From Acidobacteriaceae bacterium (GTDB lineage Bacteria; Acidobacteriota; Terriglobia; Terriglobales; Acidobacteriaceae), in assembly GCA_003133425.1 (NCBI GenBank), contig PKXI01000396.1, positions 1 to 7,524 of the forward strand: DNA of 7,524 nt, written 5' to 3'. The position numbers and the translations under genes are program-made. The notes under the pieces are model-generated. The model had not been told where the DNA came from. It worked only from the letters and a program-made list of their open reading frames with translations, and ran no database searches. This document shows positions 1 through 7,027 of this stretch, piece after piece; the stretch's first letter is position 1, and each line of letters begins with the position of its first letter.

Positions 1-24
1 TCTTGCGTTGGACAAGAGTGCCTG

Positions 25-112
25 GCGCACAGACTGCCCACGAGGGAATACACTTTCCTGGTGCAACCTCGCACCACGACCCGGGCTCTGTAAAGACGCG
101 CCGGGCACTCTG
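25..112 (+). repeat. Diverged copy of the 5' end of the PRC/MgtE_N/CBS gene
   Basis: This stretch resembles the start region of the gene at 2412. Bases 25-86 align without gaps to 2376-2437, with about 43 of 62 identical by hand count. The best part is CCTCGCACCAC followed by CCCGGG, plus a shared GGGAATA exactly 10 bases before the start codon. Reading from GTG at 61 gives V/M-Q-P-R-T-T-T-R-A-L and then TAA, against M-Q-P-R-T-T-A-R-V-S in the intact gene, so this copy codes for nothing useful. Weaker similarity with small indels continues to about 112. It forms the leader of the GH3 gene. The alignment was made by eye. Confidence 0.6.
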
Positions 113-113
113 C

Positions 114-119
114 GGAGGA
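114..119 (+). promoter_or_regulatory. Ribosome binding site that selects the GTG start of the GH3 gene
   Basis: GGAGGA lies 10 bases before GTG at 130 but 19 bases before the next in-frame ATG at 139. The spacing favours GTG as the start. Confidence 0.65.
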
Positions 120-129
120 AGCTGACGCG

Positions 130-2337
130 GTGTTTGAAATGATTAAAAAGCACTTTGCCATTTTGGTCCTTCTTTTGTTCTCATGGTTCGCCACGGGGGT
201 TATTCCGGCCCTCGCCCAGCAGCATCCTTATCCATTCAACGATCCGGCACTGGCAATGGAGAAGAGGATCGACAGCCTGCTCTCGCTGATGACCGTGGAC
301 GAGAAGGTCAACTGTCTGAGCACCAATACCGGCGTTCCGCGGCTCGGCGTGATGAGCTACGGCAGCTCCGAGGGCATCCACGGGGTCGTCCAGAGGGAAG
401 CGCGGGGGAAGCGCCTGCCCGTTACGACCACGCAGTTCCCGCAGCCTCCGGGCATGGGCGAGTCATGGGACCCGGACCTGGTGCGTCAGGCCGCGGGTGT
501 CCAGGGATACGAAGCGCGCTACATCACCCAGACCGCCAAGTATGACCGCCAAATCCTGATGCTCTGGGGACCGCAATCGGACCTGGCGCGCGACCCCCGC
601 TGGGGACGCAGTGAGGAAGTCTACGGTGAAGACCCGTTCTTTAACGGAACCATGGCCGTTGCCTTTATCAAGGGCCTTCAAGGTGACGACCCGAAGTACT
701 GGCAGGCGGCCGCACTGCTCAAGCACTTCCTTGCCAACAGCAATGAGAATCTCCGCACCAGTTCGTCTTCGGACTTCGACCAGCGCCTCTTCTGGGAGTA
801 CTATTCGGTGCCCTTCCGGATGGGCTTCGAGGATGGCGGCGCCAAGGCTGTCATGGCTTCCTATAACGCATGGAACGGCACCACGATGGTCGTTAATCCA
901 ATTCTCCGCAGCATTGTCCATGAAAAATGGGGCGTCGACGTGATTTCAAGCGACGGAGGTGCAGTCCATCTGCTTGTCGATCCTCGCCATCTCTTTCCGG
1001 ACCAGAAGTCCGCGGTTGTCGCCTGCCTGAAAGCAGGCATCAACCAATTCCTCGACAAGTTCCAGGACGAAGCCAAAGCCGCCCTGAAAGATGGTTCGAT
1101 CACCGAGGCGGAGATTGACGCACTGCTCCGCCCCAAGTTCCGGGTAACGATCCGTCTTGGGTTGCTCGACCCTCAGGAGATGGTTCCTTACGCGAAGATC
1201 AAGGACTCACCTGAACCCTGGAACACGGAGCGGGATCGCGCGGTCTCAAAACAGATAGCGCTGGAATCGGTGGTGCTGCTGAAGAACGAGAATGCTTTTT
1301 TGCCTCTGAAGAAGGATGCTATCAAGTCGATCGCCGTCATTGGGCCGCTGGCCAACTCCGTGCACTGGGACTGGTATGGCGGTACGCCGCCGTATGCGGT
1401 TACACCGCTCAAGGCGATTACGGACGAAGTTGGACCGGGCGTCAAAGTGAACTACGCCGCCGATGAGCTCGGCAACGCAGCCATCAATGCGGCTAAAGCT
1501 TCCGATGTGGCGGTAGTCGTAGTGGGCAACGACCCGACCTGCGGTCCTGATATGGCGCACGATTGGCACGCTACTGTGGATGGAGGCGGCACGCTGGCCT
1601 GCACGGTGGCGAGCGACGGCCGCGAAGGGCGCGATCGCGAAAGCATTACTCTCGAACAGGAACAGTTGGTAAAGCAGGTCTATGAAGTCAATAAGAAAAC
1701 GGTTGTCGTGCTGATCTCCAGCTTCCCTTTCGCCATCAACTGGACGCAGACCTACGTCCCAGCGATCCTGCACATGGCCCATGCCTCGCAGGATGAAGGT
1801 ACGGCGCTTGCACAGGTTATTTTCGGCGACTACAACCCCGGCGGCCACCTGACAGTCACCTGGCCGAAGTCCCTCGATCAGCTGCCGCCGATGATGGATT
1901 ACAACATTCGCAATGGCCGCACCTACATGTACTTCAAAGGCGAGCCGCTTTATCCCTTCGGCTATGGGCTAAGCTACACGACCTTCAAATACTCCAATCT
2001 CCGCACCAGCTCATCGCAAATGGCCAAGGATGGCATGGTCACGGTCAGCGTCGATGTGACAAATACAGGAGGCCGGGCAGGCGATGCCGTTGTCCAGCTC
2101 TACGTAAAACACCTGCGCTCGAAAGTTGAACGGCCTCGCCAGGAGTTGAAGGGCTTCAGGAGAATCGGCGTTCAACCGGGCGAAACAAAAACTGTACAGA
2201 TTCCGCTTCAGGCATCCACACTTGCCTGGTGGGACGAGAAACTTCCTGGATTCCGCGTCGAGGCAGAACCTGTTCGCGTGATGATCGGCAATTCGTCTGC
2301 CGATATCGAACTGTCCACCGAGGTGCGCGTCCAATAA
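130..2337 (+). CDS. Secreted glycoside hydrolase family 3 (beta-glucosidase/beta-xylosidase type)
   Basis: The product (735 aa) should hydrolyse beta-linked glucosides or xylosides from the non-reducing end, outside the cytoplasm. A signal peptide is visible: lysines at 6-7, a hydrophobic run at about 9-25, and an ALA cleavage site near residue 29. The GH3 N-terminal barrel follows, with the family motifs DPRWGRSEEVYGEDP (155-169), KH (198-199) and SSDGG, whose D275 is the predicted nucleophile. The GH3 C-terminal domain starts at about 375 and holds GREGRDR, with E499 as the likely acid/base. A fibronectin III-like domain covers about 608-695. There is no PA14 insert. Cys471 and Cys491 bracket a short loop before the acid/base and could form a disulfide. 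Start is GTG at 130; ATG at 139 is the alternative. No convincing terminator follows, and the next gene begins 74 bases later. Family is certain; substrate is not. Confidence 0.95.
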   Translation: MFEMIKKHFAILVLLLFSWFATGVIPALAQQHPYPFNDPALAMEKRIDSLLSLMTVDEKVNCLSTNTGVPRLGVMSYGSSEGIHGVVQREARGKRLPVTTTQFPQPPGMGESWDPDLVRQAAGVQGYEARYITQTAKYDRQILMLWGPQSDLARDPRWGRSEEVYGEDPFFNGTMAVAFIKGLQGDDPKYWQAAALLKHFLANSNENLRTSSSSDFDQRLFWEYYSVPFRMGFEDGGAKAVMASYNAWNGTTMVVNPILRSIVHEKWGVDVISSDGGAVHLLVDPRHLFPDQKSAVVACLKAGINQFLDKFQDEAKAALKDGSITEAEIDALLRPKFRVTIRLGLLDPQEMVPYAKIKDSPEPWNTERDRAVSKQIALESVVLLKNENAFLPLKKDAIKSIAVIGPLANSVHWDWYGGTPPYAVTPLKAITDEVGPGVKVNYAADELGNAAINAAKASDVAVVVVGNDPTCGPDMAHDWHATVDGGGTLACTVASDGREGRDRESITLEQEQLVKQVYEVNKKTVVVLISSFPFAINWTQTYVPAILHMAHASQDEGTALAQVIFGDYNPGGHLTVTWPKSLDQLPPMMDYNIRNGRTYMYFKGEPLYPFGYGLSYTTFKYSNLRTSSSQMAKDGMVTVSVDVTNTGGRAGDAVVQLYVKHLRSKVERPRQELKGFRRIGVQPGETKTVQIPLQASTLAWWDEKLPGFRVEAEPVRVMIGNSSADIELSTEVRVQ

Positions 2338-2375
2338 ATCGTCGTCAACTGCATTGCCCATTCGGATGCGCCACT

Positions 2376-2466
2376 GTGCGTAAACTGACGGCAGGGGAAT
2401 AAACTCACTTCATGCAGCCTCGCACCACAGCCCGGGTAAGCCTGACCGCGCTGCTCGGCACTCCTG
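2376..2466 (+). repeat. Right-hand copy of the duplicated start region
   Basis: This is the leader and first codons of the intact PRC/MgtE_N/CBS gene, matching the degenerate copy at 25-112 with a constant offset of 2351 bases over the best-aligned part. The two copies flank the GH3 gene in direct orientation. Confidence 0.6.
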
Positions 2467-3668
2467 TGACCGACTCGCAGGGGCAATTGCGCGGGCGCCT
2501 GAAGGACATTGCAGTAGCCACCGGACCCGACGCCGGCAAGGTGGCCGGCCTGGTGCTGAAGACTCGTGCGGGACTCTTCATTGTCCCCTCGCAGGACGTG
2601 ATGGAGACTCCGGCCGGCACGCTCGAGTTGCGCTCTGCCGGCGCAATGGTTCCGCTGCAGGATCAGGGCAACTATCTCTATCTGCAGCAGGACCTGGTGG
2701 ACCGCCAGATCATCGATATTCACGGACGAAAAGTGGTCCGCGTGAACGATGTGGACCTGGAGTGGATGGGCCAGGGCGCAGCGCATCTGCTGCGCGTGGC
2801 CGAAGTGGAAATTGGCTTGCGCGGGGCCTTTCGGCGGGTTTTCAAAGGCGTGTTGCCGCGCGCGACCCTGGAATCGATTTCGCGCAAATTTCACGCGCAC
2901 GGCATTCCCTGGCATTTTGTAGACGTGATCGAGGTGGACCCCGCACGCCGCGTGAAGCTGCGGATTGCGCACGAGCGCCTGGCCGATATGCATCCCTCGG
3001 AACTGGCGGATATTCTCGAAGACCTGGCGCCGGCCGAGCGCGAAGCTGTTTTCACTTCGCTCGACGAAGAAGTGGCCGCTGATGCACTGGAAGAAGTCGA
3101 GCCCAAGCTGCAGAAGGCGCTACTGGAAAAGCTGGACGAAGAGAAGATCGCCGATATCGTCGAGGAGATGGACCCAGGCGCTGCCGCCGATTTGCTGGCT
3201 GAGCTGCCCGAAGACCAGTCGGACGCCATTCTCGAGGAGATGGAGCCCGAGGAGCGGCAAGAAGTGGAAGAGCTGCTCGAGTTCGACGAGGACTCGGCAG
3301 CGGGAGCCATGACCACCGACTTTGTTTACCTGGGAATGGATTCCACGGTGGCCCAGGCGGTCCAGGCTTTGCGAAGCTTCGATGGCGACCCGGAGACCGT
3401 AACCGAGATTTACCTGCTGGATGATAAACGCGTGCTGCACGGCATCATCCCGCTGGCCCGCCTGGTGATGGCCCAGCCGGAGACGCGGTTAAGTGTCCTT
3501 GTGGAGAGTCGCGTTCTCTCCTGCCCTGCCGACTTGAACGAGAACGAGCTGGCGGAGTTGTTCGACAAGTACAACCTGCACGCGATCCCGGTGGTAGATG
3601 GCTTGGGTCGGATGGTTGGCGTGGTCCAGGCAGACCAGGTGATCAGCTTCCTGCGCGAGAAGATCTAA
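2412..3668 (+). CDS. PRC-barrel, MgtE N-terminal and CBS domain protein (soluble, no channel domain)
   Basis: The protein (418 aa) reads as an intracellular regulatory protein. A first PRC-barrel-like domain covers about 8-65 and a second about 93-170. An MgtE_N superhelical domain covers about 187-295; it is built of short repeats such as LADILEDLAPAE and IADIVEEMDPG and is very acidic. Two CBS motifs follow at about 300-355 and 360-418. In true MgtE, the N and CBS domains sense cytosolic Mg2+ and gate a membrane channel. Here there is no hydrophobic segment and no channel domain, so this is not itself a transporter. A sensor or regulator role for a separate metal transporter is inferred; an NRAMP gene starts at 7425. 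ATG is preceded by AGGGGA at 2393-2398, a long 13-base spacing, so initiation may be weak. Domain calls are confident; the function is not. Confidence 0.9.
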   Translation: MQPRTTARVSLTALLGTPVTDSQGQLRGRLKDIAVATGPDAGKVAGLVLKTRAGLFIVPSQDVMETPAGTLELRSAGAMVPLQDQGNYLYLQQDLVDRQIIDIHGRKVVRVNDVDLEWMGQGAAHLLRVAEVEIGLRGAFRRVFKGVLPRATLESISRKFHAHGIPWHFVDVIEVDPARRVKLRIAHERLADMHPSELADILEDLAPAEREAVFTSLDEEVAADALEEVEPKLQKALLEKLDEEKIADIVEEMDPGAAADLLAELPEDQSDAILEEMEPEERQEVEELLEFDEDSAAGAMTTDFVYLGMDSTVAQAVQALRSFDGDPETVTEIYLLDDKRVLHGIIPLARLVMAQPETRLSVLVESRVLSCPADLNENELAELFDKYNLHAIPVVDGLGRMVGVVQADQVISFLREKI

Positions 3669-3715
3669 ACCGACCGATTTCCCATTCCAAAAGTAACGTT
3701 CCAAGTGCCCCGGAA

Positions 3716-3731
3716 TGAGCAAAATTGCTCA
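3716..3731. promoter_or_regulatory. Inverted repeat, possible operator
   Basis: TGAGCAA, two bases, TTGCTCA: perfect 7-base arms 48 bases after the stop at 3668. No T-run follows, so a terminator is unlikely. It is the first of three inverted repeats before the flavoprotein gene. Confidence 0.45.
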
Positions 3732-3743
3732 CTTTGGGCCGGC

Positions 3744-3767
3744 GGTTTTCGATTCTTGTAGAAAACC
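3744..3767. promoter_or_regulatory. Inverted repeat with 10-base spacer
   Basis: GGTTTTC and GAAAACC are perfect 7-base arms around 10 bases. The right part overlaps the possible -35 box of the flavoprotein gene, so it could be a regulator site or a transcript hairpin. Confidence 0.4.
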
Positions 3768-3784
3768 TGTGGAATTTTCAGAAT
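3756..3784 (+). promoter_or_regulatory. Possible promoter of the flavoprotein gene
   Basis: TTGTAG (3756-3761) and CAGAAT (3779-3784) are spaced 17 bases apart. Both boxes are imperfect (4 of 6 matches each). If used, transcription would start near 3791 and leave a leader of only about a dozen bases, which fits the missing Shine-Dalgarno sequence. Confidence 0.3.
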
Positions 3785-3804
3785 CTATGAAACAATTCAT
3801 AGAT
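3783..3804. promoter_or_regulatory. Inverted repeat overlapping the flavoprotein start codon
   Basis: ATCTATGAA, four bases (ACAA), TTCATAGAT: perfect 9-base arms. The right arm covers the first two bases of the ATG at 3803. It could be an operator at the transcription start, or an RNA hairpin hiding the start codon. Confidence 0.55.
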
Positions 3805-5272
3805 GGTCCAGCTCCCAAAAATAATTCAGGGCGGTATGGGTGTAGGCGTGTCTAACTGGCGCCTTGCTAACGCCGTCTCAAAACTCGGCCAGCTGGGTGT
3901 GGTCTCGGGAACTGCACTCGATTCCCTGTTTGTGCGCCGCCTCGCCGATGGCGATTTTGGCGGGCACATGCGCAGGGGGCTGGATGCCTTTCCCTTTCCC
4001 GATATGGCCAGGCGCATCTGGGCTGAGTACTTTACGCCCGGAGGCAAGCCGAGCGGGACGCCTTATCCAAACATCCCGATGCACCAGAAGGACAGCCCAC
4101 GCAAGCTGATTGAGCTGTGCATAGTGAGCAACTTTGTCGAGGTTTTTCTGGCCAAGGAAGGCCACAAGAATCCGGTGGGAATGAATTTTCTCGAGAAGGT
4201 ACAGATGCCCCACCTGGCATCAATATATGGTGCGATGCTGGCCGGAGTGGGCTATGTGCTGATGGGCGCGGGTATTCCGCTGCACATTCCGGGCGTGCTC
4301 GACGCCTTTGCCGCCCACCATTCGGCGGAGTACAAGCTGCAGGTGACGGGCGCGTTGGCGGAAATGGATACGTTGATGGTTCTCGATCCGGCTGAGTTCG
4401 CGGAAGGCCCCCTGCCTATCCTGCATCGACCCAGGTTCCTGGCTATTGTTTCCTCCAATACGCTGGCGACGACCATGTTGCGCCGGGCGAGTGGCCGAGT
4501 GGACGGACTGGTGATTGAGAGCCCGACGGCGGGCGGACACAATGCTCCTCCTCGCGGCAAGCTTCAGCTCAACGCGACCGGCGAACCGGTCTATGGCGAG
4601 CGGGACCAGGTAAACATTGCGGAACTGCGTACGCTGGGCGTTCCCTTCTGGCTGGCGGGCGGGTATGGCAACGCCGAAAAAGTGCGCGAGGCCCTGGACC
4701 AGGGAGCGGCGGGCGTGCAGGTTGGAACTGCATTTGCTTTCAGCCGGGAATCCGGTATGCGCGCTGACCTGAAGCGGTCGTTGCTGGCCAAGGCAGTTGC
4801 AGGCACCGGCGAGGTGTTCACGGATCCGTTGGCGTCGCCGACGGGATTTCCGTTCAAGGTTGCGCAATTGGAAGGTACTTCTTCGGCATTCCCCATCTAC
4901 CAGGAGCGCAAGCGGGTTTGCGATTTGGGGTATTTGCGGGAACCTTACGCTGCTGGAGAGGGCAAGATCGGCTACCGCTGCTCTGCCGAGCCAGTGGAGA
5001 ACTACATGCTCAAGGGCGGCAAGGCTGAAGATACGGTGGGCCGCAAGTGCCTTTGCAATGCCCTGATGGCCAATATTGGCCACCAGCAGACGCGCAAGGA
5101 TGGTTCGGTTGAGCCAGCGCTCGTAACGGTTGGCGACGACCTGAATACGGTTGCACAGTACCTGGCGCCGGGACGGACTAGCTACAGCGCGGTGGACGTG
5201 GTGGAATCGCTGCTGAGTTTGAGCATGGACGTGGAAGAGCCGGTTGAGCAGGAGTATGCTGTCTCGGCCTGA
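3803..5272 (+). CDS. Nitronate monooxygenase/2-nitropropane dioxygenase-like FMN protein with Cys-containing C-terminus
   Basis: The product (489 aa) is a TIM-barrel flavoprotein of the nitronate monooxygenase superfamily, which also includes FabK and PfaD enoyl reductases. The early PKIIQGGMGVGVSNWRLANAV (5-25), the SPTAGGHNAPPRG segment (240-252, with H246 in the active-site position), LAGGYG (284-289) and GVQVGTAFAFSRES (304-317) match the family's FMN and active-site regions. Residues from about 360 form an extension beyond the usual length of about 320-380 aa. It holds Cys373, Cys393, Cys416 and Cys418 (the last two as KCLC), a possible metal or Fe-S site; this is inference. A TAG lies directly upstream in frame, so ATG at 3803 is the first possible start. 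No Shine-Dalgarno is seen. The substrate could be a nitronate or an enoyl thioester. The gene is bounded by its own upstream repeats and a strong terminator, so it is probably monocistronic. Confidence 0.88.
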   Translation: MVQLPKIIQGGMGVGVSNWRLANAVSKLGQLGVVSGTALDSLFVRRLADGDFGGHMRRGLDAFPFPDMARRIWAEYFTPGGKPSGTPYPNIPMHQKDSPRKLIELCIVSNFVEVFLAKEGHKNPVGMNFLEKVQMPHLASIYGAMLAGVGYVLMGAGIPLHIPGVLDAFAAHHSAEYKLQVTGALAEMDTLMVLDPAEFAEGPLPILHRPRFLAIVSSNTLATTMLRRASGRVDGLVIESPTAGGHNAPPRGKLQLNATGEPVYGERDQVNIAELRTLGVPFWLAGGYGNAEKVREALDQGAAGVQVGTAFAFSRESGMRADLKRSLLAKAVAGTGEVFTDPLASPTGFPFKVAQLEGTSSAFPIYQERKRVCDLGYLREPYAAGEGKIGYRCSAEPVENYMLKGGKAEDTVGRKCLCNALMANIGHQQTRKDGSVEPALVTVGDDLNTVAQYLAPGRTSYSAVDVVESLLSLSMDVEEPVEQEYAVSA

Positions 5273-5308
5273 GAACCAAACAAGCTGAAGTTTGATGTCT
5301 TGAACAGG

Positions 5309-5346
5309 AAAAGGGTGGATTCATCGATGATGAATCCACCCTTTTT
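5309..5346. terminator. Bidirectional intrinsic terminator
   Basis: GGGTGGATTCATC (5313-5325), loop GAT, and GATGAATCCACCC (5329-5341) make a perfect 13-base stem with a three-base loop. AAAA precedes it and TTTTT follows, so it can end transcription in both directions. It sits between the convergent flavoprotein (stop at 5272) and GH172 (stop at 5376) genes and probably serves both. Confidence 0.93.
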
Positions 5347-5375
5347 GCGTGTGATCCGCGAACGCATTCGGCCAC

Positions 5376-6596
5376 CTAACTGGCAGGCATCGGCGCGGGG
5401 GCGGCGCCGCCGCCGGGGTCGTACATTTTGGGGATGCGGTCTTCGGCGGCGGGCAGGGCCGGGAAGGCGGAGTGGGGCTCGGTCTGGTACCAGTAGGCGA
5501 CCGAGTAGAAGTCGTCTGAGCGGTGGTTGGCGTGGCCGTGCTCGATGGTGACCTTGATGGACTCGTCAAACGTGATGGGGCTCTCGGTATGCCAGCGGTA
5601 GAGGCAGTAGCGGCCGCCGATGCGCTCGGGATCGACCATGTAGGGCGCGCCATTGTGCTGGTAGCCGAAGGACTGGAGGCCGAAGTCCCAGGCGCCGTTG
5701 TAGTAGTCTTCTGACCCGGTGCCATTGATGGTGGGTAGCTTGTCGCCATCGATGAAGATCATGTCGTCGCCTTCGCCGAACCATCCGGTCTGGTTCTGCA
5801 AGACGGCTTGCGTGACGCCGACAAAATGCCCTTTGCCTTTGGCCTCCATGAAGACGTAGTTGTCCTGGCCGTCAAGATTCTTGCGGTCGTTGATGCCGGG
5901 GCTGCCGTTGTTTGTCCAGTCGTTGGTCCAGCCACGGCAGGGGGCGGCCTGGCGATACTGCGCGTGGAAGCGGGCGACGTCCGCCGGAAGAGTGGGCAGG
6001 GTTACGTAGTCGATGGCGTAGTAAAGCGAGTTGGTGCGGACCTTGCCTTCATTGGTTACGGTGATGCGGGCGGAGGTGGAAAACGGCATCTGGAAGTAGG
6101 CATTGAGCGCCTTGATGGGCGCGACGGCCAGCAGCGCCGACTGGTAAACGAAGTATTCACCGAGGCCGAGGCCGAAGAAATCGCCGATGGGCGTTTCAAC
6201 GGATGGGGTGCTCTCGCCGTCCCACCAGGCGCGGAGAACAAGATTCTTGAGGTGCATGGGGTCCGACGAGGAGATAGTGAACCAGATGTGCGTTACCACG
6301 CCGGCGCCGGTGATATCGAGCAGCGTGGTTGATTGGCCGGGCTCCACGGGAGTTGCGTCGCGGTTGCCGCCGGTGCGATCCCAGCTTGAACTGCGGCGGG
6401 TTTTGTAATTGCGGAGGCGGGCTTGCGCGAAGAGTTCGTCCGGTGTTTCCGGTTGCCCGGTTGGCGCGGGTGCCGCAGCAGGTGAGCTGGCGGCTGCGCC
6501 GGCGGCATTCAAGCCGAGAAGCGCGGCTGCGGAGACCATGCCTCCGAGCAGCTTGCGCCTAACCGGCAAACCTTCATTGGAATCGGACGAATGCAT
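5376..6596 (-). CDS. DUF2961/GH172 family glycoside hydrolase, Tat-exported
   Basis: The product (406 aa) belongs to DUF2961, now glycoside hydrolase family 172. Known members act on difructose dianhydride I or on D-arabinan (exo-alpha-D-arabinofuranosidases). The N-terminus has a twin-arginine signal: PVRRKLLGG (R13, R14), a hydrophobic alanine-rich run, and a likely cut near 36. The family core spans about 55-370. Glu275 in WFGEGDD and Glu296 in NGTGSEDYYNGAW are 21 residues apart, the same spacing I recall for the catalytic pair of the difructose dianhydride enzyme (E270/E291), so the protein is probably active. A Pro/Ala/Gly-rich tail ends it. ATG at 6594-6596 follows AGGAGG by 9 bases. 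It has its own promoter, so it need not be cotranscribed with the ribbon-helix-helix gene upstream. A beta-jelly-roll fold is expected from the family. The substrate cannot be read from the sequence. Confidence 0.9.
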   Translation of the reverse strand: MHSSDSNEGLPVRRKLLGGMVSAAALLGLNAAGAAASSPAAAPAPTGQPETPDELFAQARLRNYKTRRSSSWDRTGGNRDATPVEPGQSTTLLDITGAGVVTHIWFTISSSDPMHLKNLVLRAWWDGESTPSVETPIGDFFGLGLGEYFVYQSALLAVAPIKALNAYFQMPFSTSARITVTNEGKVRTNSLYYAIDYVTLPTLPADVARFHAQYRQAAPCRGWTNDWTNNGSPGINDRKNLDGQDNYVFMEAKGKGHFVGVTQAVLQNQTGWFGEGDDMIFIDGDKLPTINGTGSEDYYNGAWDFGLQSFGYQHNGAPYMVDPERIGGRYCLYRWHTESPITFDESIKVTIEHGHANHRSDDFYSVAYWYQTEPHSAFPALPAAEDRIPKMYDPGGGAAPAPMPAS

Positions 6597-6633
6597 TGAG
6601 CGAGCCCTCCTGGCTTTTTAATGGTGAAAGCGA

Positions 6634-6663
6634 GTTGTAGTCTCGAGCGCCGGGAGCTGTCAA
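6634..6663 (-). promoter_or_regulatory. Promoter of the GH172 gene
   Basis: On the minus strand TTGACA (6658-6663), a perfect -35, is followed by 18 bases and TACAAC (6634-6639), a four-of-six -10. It lies between the ribbon-helix-helix stop and the GH172 ribosome site (AGGAGG, 6606-6611). Confidence 0.6.
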
Positions 6664-6694
6664 GAGGGCGGTGGGCTCTAGTCCATAACCAGCT

Positions 6695-6973
6695 CTAGCG
6701 CTTGCGCTCCTTCAGGTTGTGACTGTCGGATGCTTTCAGGGTCATTCCGTAGAGAGCTTTGAACTGCTCGATTTCCTTAAGCGTTTGCGGAGAGAAAGGG
6801 ACGATTTTGCCCTCGAATGCGTGAAGGACGATTCCCTCAAGCAGGTCGCCCAGGGTCATGTCCTTTTGCTCGGCGAGTGCTTTGAGCACCTTGAGCATGC
6901 GTTTTTCCATTCGGACGCCTGTCTGGACGCGTTCGACGACTACGGGTTCGCGATTTTGGGGTTCGTGCGGCAT
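6695..6973 (-). CDS. Small ribbon-helix-helix (CopG/Arc-like) protein, probable DNA-binding regulator
   Basis: The protein (92 aa) has a ribbon-helix-helix pattern. A strand with alternating residues, RVQTGVRM (15-22), is followed by helix A (about 23-37, EKRMLKVLKALAEQK), a short turn, and helix B (about 40-54, TLGDLLEGIVLHAFE). A further amphipathic helix at about 61-75 and a basic tail (KERKR) extend beyond the minimal fold. Such proteins dimerise and bind operators through the strand; many are antitoxins. No toxin gene adjoins it: downstream is the GH172 gene, upstream a non-coding gap. ATG at 6971-6973 is preceded by AGGAGG at five bases. Its promoter overlaps a long inverted repeat, which points to autoregulation. 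A gene of this size could also be a conserved hypothetical of unrelated role. The fold call is by pattern only. Confidence 0.75.
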   Translation of the reverse strand: MPHEPQNREPVVVERVQTGVRMEKRMLKVLKALAEQKDMTLGDLLEGIVLHAFEGKIVPFSPQTLKEIEQFKALYGMTLKASDSHNLKERKR

Positions 6974-6986
6974 TGGTTCCTCCTGT

Positions 6987-7012
6987 TATCTTGGTACCAA
7001 TGTACCAAGATA
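6987..7012. promoter_or_regulatory. Operator-like inverted repeat of the ribbon-helix-helix gene
   Basis: TATCTTGGTAC, four bases (CAAT), GTACCAAGATA: perfect 11-base arms. It also contains two direct copies of GTACCAA with an 8-base period (6994-7000 and 7002-7008), and TTGGTACCAA (6991-7000) is itself a perfect palindrome. The site lies just upstream of the ribosome site and covers the -10 box. Confidence 0.75.
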
Positions 7013-7027
7013 GCAAACTCCTGTCAA
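6999..7027 (-). promoter_or_regulatory. Promoter of the ribbon-helix-helix gene
   Basis: On the minus strand TTGACA (7022-7027) is followed by 17 bases and TACATT (6999-7004, four of six). The -35 and spacing are ideal. The -10 sits in the centre of the inverted repeat, so a bound protein would block RNA polymerase. Confidence 0.65.

Noticed and set aside
463..921. Minus-strand frame of 152 codons within GH3
   Set aside because: Antisense shadow of conserved GH3 motifs.
2208..2993. Minus-strand open frame of 261 codons across the GH3/MgtE_N boundary
   Set aside because: It spans two recognised genes antisense, with no domain or ribosome site; a shadow of the coding strands.
3716..3731. Inverted repeat as a terminator for the MgtE_N/CBS gene
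   Set aside because: No T-run follows and the stem is AT-rich; an operator fits better.
4220..5083. Long open frame of 287 codons on the minus strand inside the flavoprotein gene
   Set aside because: It lies antisense to a gene with clear family motifs and shows no domain; such frames are common in GC-rich genes.
5300..5551. Plus-strand frame beginning in the terminator
   Set aside because: It starts inside the hairpin and becomes an arginine/glycine-rich shadow of the GH172 gene.
6675..6698. Direct repeat GCTCTAG at the end of the ribbon-helix-helix gene
   Set aside because: Seven bases twice is easily chance and partly inside the stop region.
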